Assembly (NCBI GenBank): GCA_024682375.1
Contig: JAIKZI010000085.1
Coordinates: forward strand, 1-44,784
DNA from: Lachnospiraceae bacterium
GTDB lineage: Bacteria; Bacillota; Clostridia; Lachnospirales; Lachnospiraceae
Length of the DNA stretch: 44,784 nt
Reading direction: 5' to 3'
Of the stretch, positions 17,601-25,644 are shown piece after piece. The translations under genes were made by a program, and so were the position numbers. The notes beneath the pieces were generated by a model. That model had not been told where the DNA came from. It saw only the letters and a program-made list of their open reading frames with translations, and did not search any database. The number at the start of each line of letters is the position of its first letter. The stretch's first letter is position 1.

Positions 17601-20337
17601 CGTAGTGCTTAAGGTTGATTTAGGGCGTACAGATACTGATGGAAAAGAAGTTTATTCTACATTGGAACAGGGAACAGAATATACTGTAACTGCGATAGAT
17701 TCAGCAGGACTTAGTGCAAATGTTGGAGATTATTCATTTGTAATAAACGCTGTAAGTGGTAGCCACTTTACCGGTCAGATTATAAAGACAGTTTCAATTG
17801 TTCCAAAGGACATCAGTGAAGGCGAGATAGAAGCTTCACTTTCGAAAGACAGTTATGATTATACTGGAAGCGAGGTAACTCCTACTGGAGTGACAGCGGT
17901 TTATAACACAACAGCTGTAGATGAAAATAATAATACATTAGATCCACTGGCGCTTGTAAATGGAACTGATTATGATTTAAGCTATGCAAATAACACAGCA
18001 TCACAGGCAAAGGATGCTGATGATGCACCTACAGTAATCCTTACAGGTAAGGGAAATTACACAGGTACAAGAAAGCTTACATTTAATATTGGTTCTGATT
18101 TAAGCAAGGCGACCGTAGATTATACTGATCCAAACTTTACATATAATGGTAAGGAACATGGAATTGGAAGTATTTCATATGCAGTTAAGGCTAAGAATAC
18201 AACACTTACACTTAATACGGATTACTCTTATGTAAATGTAGTGGACACAGGATCTAGTGATGTACATTACAAAGAAGAGGATGTTATCCATGCTGGTACT
18301 AAGACTGTAACTCTACAGGGTATGGGTGCTTACTATGGAAAACTTACATTTGATTACCATATTAAAGCTAAGACAATCAGTAAGGACTCTACGGCGATAA
18401 AGATTGTTCTAAAAGATTTCACTGATAGTGATGGAGTTTATACTACTGTTTATGATGGAAGCGCGGCTACATCAGAGATTGAGGTTTACGATATTGAAAT
18501 CGATAAAGATAATCCAATCGATACAACAAGCTGGGAACTCTATACTCAGGGTGAATATGCAAACGGAAACGGATATAAGAACAATACAAATGTATCTGCA
18601 AGTGACAACCCTGCTATGGTAGCGATTACTATGAAGGGTGACTATGATACAGGTTCTGATACATTGAATCAGAAATTCTATATCAAAGAGAAATCCATAG
18701 ATGGACTTAGCATCGAACTAAAAGATGCTTCTAATTCCACAAAGGATGTAAATGCAGATAGATATCCATATGATTGGCAGAATAATAAACCAATCAAACC
18801 TGAGGTTTTGGTTCATGAAGGATCAGAAACTTTAGGACTTGTAGAAGGAACAGATTATACTCTTTCATACGAAGATAATGATAAGATTGGAACAGCTAAA
18901 GTTGTACTAAAAGGTAAAGGTAATTACACAGGTGAGATAGAAAAAGAATTTATCATCTATGCATCACTTGAGAATGCTGATATTACACTTAAGGCTGAAG
19001 AATATTATTATCTGGGATATGGAATTGTTCCTACGCCAGCTGGAGCTGATAAGATTAAATCTGTAAAGGTCGGAGGAGTTACACTTGATCCAAAAGATTA
19101 CGTTGTAACTGAATCTTCGGATAATCATTATCAGACATCAGGAAGTCTTTCAATCATACCAAGTACAGATGGAAGCATGGCACCTTACCTTTCAAAGGTT
19201 GGAACGAAGGATTATACAATTACTAGTGACCTTTCAAAGCTTACAGTAAGTGATCCTGACAATGCTAACTTCCCGAACTATGAATACACGGGTTCACAAA
19301 TAACACCGAAATTCATAGTTACACAGCCTGACGGATCTGAAATTGACTATGATAAGACTAATGTTAAATACTACAAAGTTACAGCTGCTGGCGATGTAGC
19401 AACTACAGAGCTTGTAGAAAAAGGAAATTATAAAGCAGAGATTCCTCTCTTTAAGACAGATGATGAGACTAGAACATTGTCAGTAAACTTCAATATTACA
19501 AATCCGATGATCAATGCATCAGATATTAATATGAAGAAGACATATGTATATAACGGAGACACTCAGGAATTCACAGTTGCTATCTACAAAGGAAGCAACA
19601 AACTTAAAGAGGGAACAGATTATTCATTAACAGTAATGGATGAAAATGGAAACGCTATAGATCCAGTAAATTGTGGTAATTATTATCTCAAGATTACAGG
19701 TATGGGAGAATACGAGGGATCAGAAGTAAATTACATGACACTCGATGAACCTGAGGCTGTTTCTATTGTTCCTGATAGAACACATTCTGTAAAAGTTTCT
19801 AGTGTATCTACTCATCAGATTTATCTGCAGTGGACAGCTAGCAACGATGTAACAGGATATGTCGTTACTGTTACAAAAAAAGGTGAAGATGATTCTGTTT
19901 CATACAAGACATCTGGAACTAACTACACAATAAAAGATCTCGAAGGTGGAACTAAATATGTTCTGGAAGTTAAGCCTTATATTTACGATACTGTAGAAGG
20001 AGAGTACTATTATGGAACTCCTAAATCAGTAGAGCAGAGAACTAGAATTCTAGCACCAGATAGCCCATCGACAGATGCGACAACAACTGGTAAGGTTACA
20101 ATTTCCTGGAGTACAAGTGCACTTGATATAGATGGATATGAAGTTTATAGAAGCAATACAATTAATGGTACATATTCACTAGCTGCAGTAGTACCACTTT
20201 CCTATGCAAGTTATACAGATACTATGGTAACTTCTGGAAAGACTTATTACTACAGATTGAGATCCTATAAGATAGAATCAGATGGAACTGTAGAGTATAG
20301 TTCATACTCACAGATTGTAGAAGCTAAGGCGCCGTAA
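11623..20337 (+). CDS. Giant secreted protein of tandem beta-sandwich repeats
   Basis: 2,904 residues. The N-terminus has a basic start, a hydrophobic stretch (about 13-28) and a likely signal-peptidase site after VFA near residue 36. A bacterial Ig-like (Big_2-type) domain follows at about 189-271. From about 278 to 2705 there are some 26 divergent repeats of 70-120 residues. The recurring pattern is YTGS..xPxV, then GTDYTVSYSNN, AGTA, and GKGNYTGT followed by F-x-I. The end carries two fibronectin type III-like domains (about 2717-2813 and 2814-2904). No LPxTG-like signal or C-terminal membrane helix is present, so it is released or held non-covalently. Adhesion or surface-layer function is inferred. 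AGGAAGGGG ahead of ATG supports the start. A terminator follows, so the sortase downstream is probably a separate unit. Confidence 0.85.
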   Translation: MSDSKKKNWLKRGLALLLAITTILATSGINPGVFAAGTVYTLGGGESFSQVFESNAPENGKTTLTGVTFGINSAQETQFMVHYDIYMNTEPSEEGNLYTASTDTTSAVISGDATATVNGDTATVTFPSSYDIAYGEYYTISIMNSSGNTIGLVSEEATNPANAGGRVNGNTAGIVMKSLATPSSSLPDDVTSIELSGSKNAIAVGEDMTLDATLNSEVEGRKRNLTFASSSDCVTLDSSTGELHAVKAGKAEITASYGSVKSNTYIVYVCDTALANPTVLYKGSAIDATDIGLSVIADSTLTKDATDGYTVTFSNNENAGTGSATVTGTGIYAGLSTTVNFTISQVEITSDAVSQATITAAADGTLTIPDLTVNGRVLKQDVDFTATASNPVYTDTSVTYDVTVAGINNYTGNVTGNTATSTYSKDNAVQLSSIYDGKIEGTYTYTGSELEPTISLYNKSGTKVMDIDASGTDDISVKYTNNKNAGTATATLTGTGEKYAGTITVDFTIDKRDLVSSYKNAYDGGNDYSQLSVEGIGSTTATNASPGRYVLNKKFVYTGDDITFKDLTLKIANSNDSGKTTLTAGSDYKTTYNSNSAIDIDNPTAKLEIKGTGNYSGKLIFSYYIIPDFAKQLAVTVNGKTYAPATSSISSDGMSSTITTKYETQYDGTEKKIVPTVTLNDEAITEGNEYSISYENNVNAGEATLKLTGLGDYDGKVVSVTYKINPIDLSNGSVNVGGTYTYNNGEEVVPADSDLTVKASSTGNALVKDQDYSVKYSNNKSAGTAKATITGQGNYTGTLSGTYTIGKLDISAASVNPTTDVTTGVVVRYQNQYAYTGSAIVPDVTIYNNNVKIYDSTDSSLDTNAKVTASNNIKVGNKAKINIAGADNLTGSISGEFKITKRVFDDLTITVAGKTASYNKSASSASMYRYDSSYEDTYTYGSSTVPEIVIVDNGTGKTLSNGSDYTVSIPNRSANDNALIYIYGTGAYQGSNATIGFKINPRNIVDENITITQNGFDSTEPEKPVFTVVDKTSGLSTTLTEDKDYKVVPVDEDGKTLTSWPTEAGLHYMKVTGTGNYTGETEKLEYERGTSLAKATISLVNPGLNDISYSVLSSGAFSVPYIGSNRPKEIIKVNDTTLESGTDYSVKYDSDDYSAGTTVTVTVTAKSGSESYYGETKFRYTIRRLSFVAVSQSGLTNACYDYGSSLLTGSNYFCGDQGVIVVSDGNAPASGSSSSRVDYNTMFNYFYAHQGSTGGYDALTPNVKMSYYALGSGKDPIVLSSSDITISPSTVNVDGVDSARTYKVSITGNGNYADTLSSLSFKISQSDIQNATVSGYDKFTSGTDEGVYYTGYTGSAVDISNFTLKEYGATLKAKTDYTISKITYSQVKGGTQTEVADTNVLAPGYYTITYKGTGDNTQTPVVGNYYGEKTITFKVTAREFNDVGYSISGTEMYVYTGNDISTGFTIKEGTTTLTPDAGYDVAIYKGDQTSVTDFSSLTSVKPKEIGIYTVVFTGKNKYTGTLAKRFKVVGNLSNESIFSVDPETITGTYSASALASVMNDIKFTYNDPDGVETTVGSTEYTAKAADWTGVGTGAVTVTGNAETASDDYLFIGKRTLSNEMKGNLADATVVDAQAANGNIYSYTGASIKPSLTVTYYGQELKAGRDFEIKYVDTDIESSQVTNKVGEYDYYLYGKGNFEGQTAHLKYYVEYNLKNTTVQFADSSSGPWVNSDDYSKEITGDTSTNHPSFIRAILTLSDGDTVTLKSGVDFDLTYSNDSAIGNVGVKLTPKDKISYNEKTVSYNLIGKVLTNANTAVTMNGVAAGTYNSDFTGSQITPVIAVVYGGTKTLTEGVDFTTTYGENVNAGDKGGTVTIKGIGQYSGTLEKTFTINQVDISTLNVSIGSATYSGRGVPVEPEITIKHNNYTLVVNTDYTVEVGHPSTTATETLKIKGIGNFEKEINDTITLQDRDISMSGAVTVESEKVYDGAKINTKDVVLKVDLGRTDTDGKEVYSTLEQGTEYTVTAIDSAGLSANVGDYSFVINAVSGSHFTGQIIKTVSIVPKDISEGEIEASLSKDSYDYTGSEVTPTGVTAVYNTTAVDENNNTLDPLALVNGTDYDLSYANNTASQAKDADDAPTVILTGKGNYTGTRKLTFNIGSDLSKATVDYTDPNFTYNGKEHGIGSISYAVKAKNTTLTLNTDYSYVNVVDTGSSDVHYKEEDVIHAGTKTVTLQGMGAYYGKLTFDYHIKAKTISKDSTAIKIVLKDFTDSDGVYTTVYDGSAATSEIEVYDIEIDKDNPIDTTSWELYTQGEYANGNGYKNNTNVSASDNPAMVAITMKGDYDTGSDTLNQKFYIKEKSIDGLSIELKDASNSTKDVNADRYPYDWQNNKPIKPEVLVHEGSETLGLVEGTDYTLSYEDNDKIGTAKVVLKGKGNYTGEIEKEFIIYASLENADITLKAEEYYYLGYGIVPTPAGADKIKSVKVGGVTLDPKDYVVTESSDNHYQTSGSLSIIPSTDGSMAPYLSKVGTKDYTITSDLSKLTVSDPDNANFPNYEYTGSQITPKFIVTQPDGSEIDYDKTNVKYYKVTAAGDVATTELVEKGNYKAEIPLFKTDDETRTLSVNFNITNPMINASDINMKKTYVYNGDTQEFTVAIYKGSNKLKEGTDYSLTVMDENGNAIDPVNCGNYYLKITGMGEYEGSEVNYMTLDEPEAVSIVPDRTHSVKVSSVSTHQIYLQWTASNDVTGYVVTVTKKGEDDSVSYKTSGTNYTIKDLEGGTKYVLEVKPYIYDTVEGEYYYGTPKSVEQRTRILAPDSPSTDATTTGKVTISWSTSALDIDGYEVYRSNTINGTYSLAAVVPLSYASYTDTMVTSGKTYYYRLRSYKIESDGTVEYSSYSQIVEAKAP

Positions 20338-20345
20338 TGAATATT

Positions 20346-20387
20346 AGAGTGGTTATTTTGGTTTAAGACCAGGATAACCACTCTTTT
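20346..20387 (+). terminator. Intrinsic terminator after the giant gene
   Basis: AGAGTGGTTAT and ATAACCACTCT pair over 11 bp. Inside, TGGT pairs with ACCA around TTAAG, and five T residues follow. Confidence 0.88.
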
Positions 20388-20390
20388 TAA

Positions 20391-20419
20391 TTGCAGAAGG
20401 AAATTGTATAGTTTAAAAT
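20391..20419 (+). promoter_or_regulatory. Putative promoter of the sortase gene
   Basis: TTGCAG (20391-20396) and TAAAAT (20414-20419) are spaced by exactly 17 bases. The expected start of transcription, about seven bases after the -10 box, falls on the ATG at 20427. No ribosome site lies at a normal distance, so the mRNA may be leaderless. Confidence 0.5.
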
Positions 20420-20426
20420 AAATGAC

Positions 20427-21644
20427 ATGAATGATAATGAGCTAAATGAAAAAATAGATGAGGAATTGATTTCCTCTTTTGACAATGATTCAGCTGACGT
20501 AGCAGATATTGTCAGCTCTGATATTGCGCGCGCAATTGAGGAAAAAACAGGTCGTACTGAAGAAGACGATGAGAAGAAACGTGAATATAAAATAGGCGGT
20601 TATGTTTTTAATACTTATTACGAATATAGAAATGCTGAAGAGGATATAAAGAGAATCGAGATTATAAAGAAGAATATCGATATTTCGGATCCGGAGGCAG
20701 CAGTTAAGCTTTATAACACTATCAGAGAAGGTAGTATCGAATTTAAAAGTCCAATTGGGGAAAAATTCTTTGATTATATAGCAGATGTAGTTGCAGATAA
20801 GTCGGTTGGTCTTCTTGAAGATAAGAAGGTTGTAGATGAGGCTGAAGGCGCTGCAAAGAATCAAAAAATCATGGCAATTGCAGTTTTGGCATTGGCTGTT
20901 TTTTCCTTTTCATATTTTGCATATTCAGAAATATCAGATATTGTAGAGACAAGAAGAATCCAAAAAGTTTCTGAACTTAAAAATACATCTTCGAGTGAAA
21001 AGTATAAGAGTGATAGTGTAAAAACTTCTAAAAAAGATGCAAATGGCAATCCTCTTGTAATCCTTCCGGAATATCAGGATGCATACTCTAAAAATAGCGA
21101 TTTAGTTGGATGGTTAAAAATTGATGGAACAGATATCGACTATCCAGTGCTATGTAAAAATAAAGATAACGAATATTATCTAAACCATTCGTTCGAAAAA
21201 GCCGATGATAAAAATGGTAGTATTTTTATGGATTACCGCTCCGACATAATTAATCCAACGACGAATACAATAATTTATGGACATAATATGAGTAGCGGTA
21301 TGATGTTTGGTTCGTTAAAGAACTACTTGGATGAGTCTTTTTTCCAGCAGCATAAGACGATAGCTTTTGATACGCTTTATGAAAAAAGACAGTACGAGAT
21401 AGTTGCGGTCTGCCTTTCAAACGTCGCATACCAGGATGAGGATCAGTATAGATATTATAATTTTATTCAGGCAAAGACAAAGGCAGAGTGGGAAGAATTC
21501 TATAATGATGTAAATGGAAGAAATGTATATGGAACTACTGTAGATTTGAAAGATTCGGATCAGATTTTGACTCTTTCTACTTGTAATAAGTATATGACAG
21601 ACGGTCGTTTGTTTATTGTTGCGAAGAGAGTTGATAAAAAGTAG
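20427..21644 (+). CDS. Class B sortase with long cytoplasmic N-terminal region
   Basis: 405 residues. The catalytic domain (about 205-403) has His286 in IIYGHNMSSG, Cys386 in LTLSTCNKY and Arg394 in DGRLFIVAKR, the sortase triad, and the class B arrangement of an inserted helix before the Cys strand. A single membrane segment lies at about 148-168. Everything before it, roughly 147 acidic/helical residues, would be cytoplasmic; ordinary class B sortases have only a few residues there. The enzyme cleaves a sorting signal and joins the protein to peptidoglycan or a pilin. The neighbour at 21751 carries a PKTAG sorting signal and is the obvious substrate. No other in-frame Met is available near the N-terminus, so the long form is real unless a non-ATG start is used. 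Confidence 0.9.
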   Translation: MNDNELNEKIDEELISSFDNDSADVADIVSSDIARAIEEKTGRTEEDDEKKREYKIGGYVFNTYYEYRNAEEDIKRIEIIKKNIDISDPEAAVKLYNTIREGSIEFKSPIGEKFFDYIADVVADKSVGLLEDKKVVDEAEGAAKNQKIMAIAVLALAVFSFSYFAYSEISDIVETRRIQKVSELKNTSSSEKYKSDSVKTSKKDANGNPLVILPEYQDAYSKNSDLVGWLKIDGTDIDYPVLCKNKDNEYYLNHSFEKADDKNGSIFMDYRSDIINPTTNTIIYGHNMSSGMMFGSLKNYLDESFFQQHKTIAFDTLYEKRQYEIVAVCLSNVAYQDEDQYRYYNFIQAKTKAEWEEFYNDVNGRNVYGTTVDLKDSDQILTLSTCNKYMTDGRLFIVAKRVDKK

Positions 21645-21750
21645 TTTTATCTTAAGTTTTATTGTATAATTTACTATATATTGTAGACTGTGGTGAAATG
21701 GACTTCATAACATCTAAAGGATTTAGTATTTAAATCTAGGAGATAATTAA

Positions 21751-23334
21751 ATGATCAAAAAAGGAACGAAAATCGGTTGGATATTGGTAGCAGCGTCTGC
21801 ATTATTAGCAATATGGTTGTTGGTGGTGAATCGTAGTAGTGCTGCCGACAATGAGGCTTTTACAATTTCAGGTAATATTCTTACAAAATACGATGAATCA
21901 AAAATGACAGGAACAACTCCATATAGTGTAGAAGTACCTGATTCTGTTACTTCTATAGGTGAGAGCGCATTTGCTAGTATGGAAAATACTAGTAGTGTTT
22001 CTATGGCTAATAATACTGTTACATCACTTGGTGAAGGTGTTTTTGCAGGATCTTCTTCTTTGACAAGAGTGACACTTTCTACTGGTATAACAGAAATCCC
22101 AGCCAGAACATTTCAGGAAACTGCTCTTTCTTCTATTAATATTCCTTCAAATGTTACAACTATTGGTTCACAGGCATTTGCTAATACGGATCTCAGTACT
22201 ATTACTATCCCTGCAAATGTATCAACAATCGCGAGTGATGCCTTTAGTGATAACCAGAATTTGACAGCTGTTAATGTAGAATCGGCAAATTCTACTTTTG
22301 AGTCAGTTAATGGTGCTCTATACACAAAGGGTGGAACTCTTAAGTTCGTACCAATTGGTATTTCAAGTTTAACAGTAAAAGAAGGAACAACAGTAATTGG
22401 AGCAAATGCACTAGAGCGTTCTACAATGACTGAGTTTACAGTTCCTGAATCAGTTAAAACAATTGGTGAGAATGCTTTTACCCGTTCATCTATAAAGAAA
22501 CTTACAGTTTTATCTGATGATGTAAACTTTGGAGATCAGGCTAACTGGGCTGATAATTCAACAATTGTATACGGTCATCAGGGATCTACAGTTCAGCAGT
22601 ACTGTCTTAATAATGGAATTCAGTTTGTAGTTCTTGGAGATGATTCTTCAACTAAATATACAGTAAAATTCGATCCAAATGGTGGAACTATTGATGGAAG
22701 CACAGCTGTAGCAAGTTATAGTGTTGTTGCAGGTGATGTATCACCAGTTCCTACAGCAGTGAGAGATGGATATACATTCTCTGGCTGGACAAGTAGTGTA
22801 AATGGAGTAGGCGTTGATGATGCTATAAATACAGATGTTACATTTACAGCTACTTGGGTAAAGAATGCAGCAGAAGGTTCAGGTTCTTATGTAGTTGCAT
22901 TTGATGTAAATGGTGGTTCTCCTAAATACAAGGAACAGACTGTATCAGCAAATGGTAAGGTGACAAATCCGGGAAATCCTTCAAGAGATGGATATACATT
23001 TATTGGATGGTACAATGGTGAGGCTGTGTGGGATTTCAATTCTAATACAGTTACATCTAATATGACTCTTACAGCATGGTATAGAAATAATTCAACTGGA
23101 AGCGTAAGCCGTGGCACAGGAAATAGTGCGACTGGTGGTTCTGGCGGAACATCATCAAATGGTGGAACCAGAGGAAATGCTTCTGGTGGACATACAAAGG
23201 ATGCTACTCCAAAGACAGCAGGACCTATTGATGCAAGATACTTCCTTGTACTTGCTATATTCTTAGCTGGTGTATCAGTTCTTCTATATAGCAAGCATAG
23301 TAAACTAGATTATGTAGCAAAGAATAAGAAATAA
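21751..23334 (+). CDS. Cell-wall-anchored surface protein with BspA-type LRRs and InlB B-repeats
   Basis: 527 residues. A signal peptide is seen at about 1-32 (hydrophobic core, cleavage near SSAAD). Leucine-rich repeats of the BspA/LRR_5 kind occupy about 45-295, with repeated VTSIGESAF-like units. Two InlB B-repeat (Listeria-Bacteroides) modules follow, about 302-372 and 377-449, each with FDxNGG and GYTFxGW. A Gly/Ser/Asn-rich linker leads to a C-terminal sorting signal: TPKTAG at 486-491, a hydrophobic helix (about 497-513) and a Lys-rich tail. It is probably the substrate of the sortase encoded just upstream. AGGAG eight bases before ATG supports the start. A TATAAT at 21665-21670 in the 106-bp gap could be its -10 box. 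Adhesion is a plausible role, inferred from domains. Confidence 0.88.
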   Translation: MIKKGTKIGWILVAASALLAIWLLVVNRSSAADNEAFTISGNILTKYDESKMTGTTPYSVEVPDSVTSIGESAFASMENTSSVSMANNTVTSLGEGVFAGSSSLTRVTLSTGITEIPARTFQETALSSINIPSNVTTIGSQAFANTDLSTITIPANVSTIASDAFSDNQNLTAVNVESANSTFESVNGALYTKGGTLKFVPIGISSLTVKEGTTVIGANALERSTMTEFTVPESVKTIGENAFTRSSIKKLTVLSDDVNFGDQANWADNSTIVYGHQGSTVQQYCLNNGIQFVVLGDDSSTKYTVKFDPNGGTIDGSTAVASYSVVAGDVSPVPTAVRDGYTFSGWTSSVNGVGVDDAINTDVTFTATWVKNAAEGSGSYVVAFDVNGGSPKYKEQTVSANGKVTNPGNPSRDGYTFIGWYNGEAVWDFNSNTVTSNMTLTAWYRNNSTGSVSRGTGNSATGGSGGTSSNGGTRGNASGGHTKDATPKTAGPIDARYFLVLAIFLAGVSVLLYSKHSKLDYVAKNKK

Positions 23335-23359
23335 TATAGATAATAATTTTAAATAACAA

Positions 23360-23395
23360 AATGCCGAGAACAAATTGTTCTCGGCATTATTTTTA
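23360..23395. terminator. Bidirectional intrinsic terminator
   Basis: AATGCCGAGAACA and TGTTCTCGGCATT form a 13-bp perfect stem with a very short AT loop, with T-rich flanks on both strands. It lies between the convergent LRR-protein and LTA-synthase-like genes. Confidence 0.88.
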
Positions 23396-23399
23396 TGTT

Positions 23400-25628
23400 T
23401 TAATTTTCTACTGTAGTCTCATTGGGCTCTGAATCGTCTGGCTGGTCTAATTTGACCTCTTCAGATCCTTCAGCTTGATTCTTCTGTCTTAAAACTTCAG
23501 GGTCGCTGTAGACCACTTTATTTGACTTTCTGAGGATATCCTCACCCGAAGCAACCTGGCAAACCTCTATAGTATCGCCATCTTCAATCTCACTCGAATT
23601 AAATGTAAGAACCTGACCGCTTTCATAGTGTGTAGGAACCTTTTTTTCATTTACATATGCATATGACCATTTGGTGAAGTTGTCACCGTATAAGTGAACC
23701 TTCTTATCAAAGGTGTATATGTTATTAATCTTTATATCATGTATACCCATCAAAATATTTGTTGCTGGATATAATTCTTTTTGATTAGTTGCATAATGTT
23801 TTCCATACAACAAATCGTACTGAAGTGTCTGTAGACCACTCTGGTATTTGAGGGAGTTATATTTCTCGCCTTCTTTTAACATTCTCTGGTTGTAGTCTAG
23901 CATTGTTCCGCCATGAATTCCTAAGCGGTTGAAGTATTCTGGAAGGAGCTGGTAAGCGGTTAAATCTTTGTCCTGTTTTTCCATTCCAAAATTGTTCCAA
24001 GTACAGTAATTAGTATTGAAGATAGATCCTGTCTTCATATCACTATCGAGAAGGTTTAGAGATGGAAGATGATCTCCGAACATAAGAAGAAGTGTTTTTT
24101 CACCTCGTTCTTCAAAGCTCTTTACATAGTTTTCCATCCATTTGTCCATCTCATGAATCTGATTGATGTAATACTCCCAAGCATACTGTTCGCTCTCGGA
24201 TTTACCCTTTGCAGTAACCTTGATTTCTGGGTTATCTAAAACCTTATAAGTAGGATAGTTACCATGAGTGCTTACTGTGATTGTATATACAAAATCAGAT
24301 CCTTTTGTGGAATCCATAGAATCCTTTGTAGAATCAATCAGGATATCATCTGTTGGCCATGAACCCAGTGGTGTGTAATCTGTGATATCCAGGTTTTCTT
24401 TAGCAGTGAATGTATCGAAGCCCATAAGGGAAAAAGCATTCTTTCTGCTATAGAAGTTTGCGCCGTTGTTATGAACGACATGAGATTTATAACCTAAATC
24501 TTTAAGTGTATCAGCTGAACTCTCGCAAGAGTTAATTTTTTTCATTACTGTTTTTTGAGGGTACTCACCAGGTCCAAAGAAGTTAACTGACATGCTTGTT
24601 AAAACTTCAAACTCTGGGTTACATGTACCGGCTCCAACGACGGGAGAAACGAAATGCCCCGTAGAATATTCCTTCTGTAACTTGTGGAAGAACGGTGTAG
24701 GGTCTTCTGAGAATGAAAGGAATTTGCAATCATAAGGATCGAAGAAGGATTCTAGAAGAACGACTACGATGTTCGGCTGATCTGACTTCGATAAAGTTGT
24801 CTTTCCGACAGCTTCCTTATCCTGTTTTACGATGCTTTTTACAGTATTTTCACTGTAGTTTAGAGGCTTTGACATGCCTCGACTGAATACGGATGTACCG
24901 AATCCATATAGATATCCGTAATTTGCATAGCCCTCTGAAAGATTTCCGAAATAAGAAGCAAGCTTATTTGTTTTTCTAAGACCAAGTGTAGTTGCAGGAA
25001 GTGAAATAAATACTATAACTACAAATAGAAGTCTTAGGATAAAAGGCTTCTTGGATTCATATTTAGGCCCTTTTATAAATAGAATAATAAGTAGAGCGGT
25101 AAAAGCAATAGCACCAACTATAACAAGGACTTCTTCAAGCGTAGAGAAGTATTTGCTCCCCTGCATGGTTAGAAGATCACTAACCATATAAAAATCTGTA
25201 AATCCGAAAGGAGATACACGGTTTAAAAGAAGGATACAATTTATAAGTCCAAGTACAATGAATACTCCTCCGACGAAAAGTCTCATTACAGCTCTTCTCT
25301 TGGTAATAAATACTAGAGAGAAACCTACATAAACGATAAATGAATTATATAGGTAAGCAATGGTGTGATCCTTTACAAACATACATGCCTGTATGAAAGA
25401 ATGTCTAGACATCCACTCGATTATAAATACCATTATGAGTGAAACAAAAATATGAGATATGACAGCATACTTTTCAAAAATTATTTTAAATTTCTTATAT
25501 GCCTTTTGGAACTTGGTAGGTTCCTTCTCGGCTCTTTGTTTCTTCTTTTCATCAATTTTTAGTTTTAATTGTTTGAACGGCTTTGAGATAGTGCCAAAGA
25601 CGTTCTTTAGTTTAGTTCTTAACTTCAT
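23400..25628 (-). CDS. LTA synthase family membrane sulfatase-fold protein
   Basis: 742 residues. A Lys-rich cytoplasmic start is followed by about five membrane helices (about 48-215), then an extracellular alkaline-phosphatase/sulfatase domain (about 280-600). That domain contains a metal-binding VVLLESFFDPYD near 290, the nucleophile Thr near 333 in GAGTCNPEFE, VSTHGNYP and GDHLP near 518. This is the LtaS/OpgB architecture, which transfers glycerol-phosphate from phosphatidylglycerol to a glycolipid or glycan. About 110 extra residues follow (about 625-720) that look like an IPT/TIG-type beta domain, then an acidic tail. The start has GAGGT upstream of ATG. The promoter is on the minus strand at 25684-25712. 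Whether it makes true lipoteichoic acid is not certain. Confidence 0.85.
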   Translation of the reverse strand: MKLRTKLKNVFGTISKPFKQLKLKIDEKKKQRAEKEPTKFQKAYKKFKIIFEKYAVISHIFVSLIMVFIIEWMSRHSFIQACMFVKDHTIAYLYNSFIVYVGFSLVFITKRRAVMRLFVGGVFIVLGLINCILLLNRVSPFGFTDFYMVSDLLTMQGSKYFSTLEEVLVIVGAIAFTALLIILFIKGPKYESKKPFILRLLFVVIVFISLPATTLGLRKTNKLASYFGNLSEGYANYGYLYGFGTSVFSRGMSKPLNYSENTVKSIVKQDKEAVGKTTLSKSDQPNIVVVLLESFFDPYDCKFLSFSEDPTPFFHKLQKEYSTGHFVSPVVGAGTCNPEFEVLTSMSVNFFGPGEYPQKTVMKKINSCESSADTLKDLGYKSHVVHNNGANFYSRKNAFSLMGFDTFTAKENLDITDYTPLGSWPTDDILIDSTKDSMDSTKGSDFVYTITVSTHGNYPTYKVLDNPEIKVTAKGKSESEQYAWEYYINQIHEMDKWMENYVKSFEERGEKTLLLMFGDHLPSLNLLDSDMKTGSIFNTNYCTWNNFGMEKQDKDLTAYQLLPEYFNRLGIHGGTMLDYNQRMLKEGEKYNSLKYQSGLQTLQYDLLYGKHYATNQKELYPATNILMGIHDIKINNIYTFDKKVHLYGDNFTKWSYAYVNEKKVPTHYESGQVLTFNSSEIEDGDTIEVCQVASGEDILRKSNKVVYSDPEVLRQKNQAEGSEEVKLDQPDDSEPNETTVEN

Positions 25629-25644
25629 AAATTACCTCGGCAAA

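Noticed and set aside
11623-20337. Giant gene as a non-ribosomal peptide or polyketide synthase
   Set aside because: It has a signal peptide and Ig-like repeats only; no adenylation, ketosynthase or carrier motifs.
22887-23294. 135-codon minus-strand frame opposite the LRR protein
   Set aside because: Shadow of the Gly/Ser-rich and sorting-signal region; no ribosome site.
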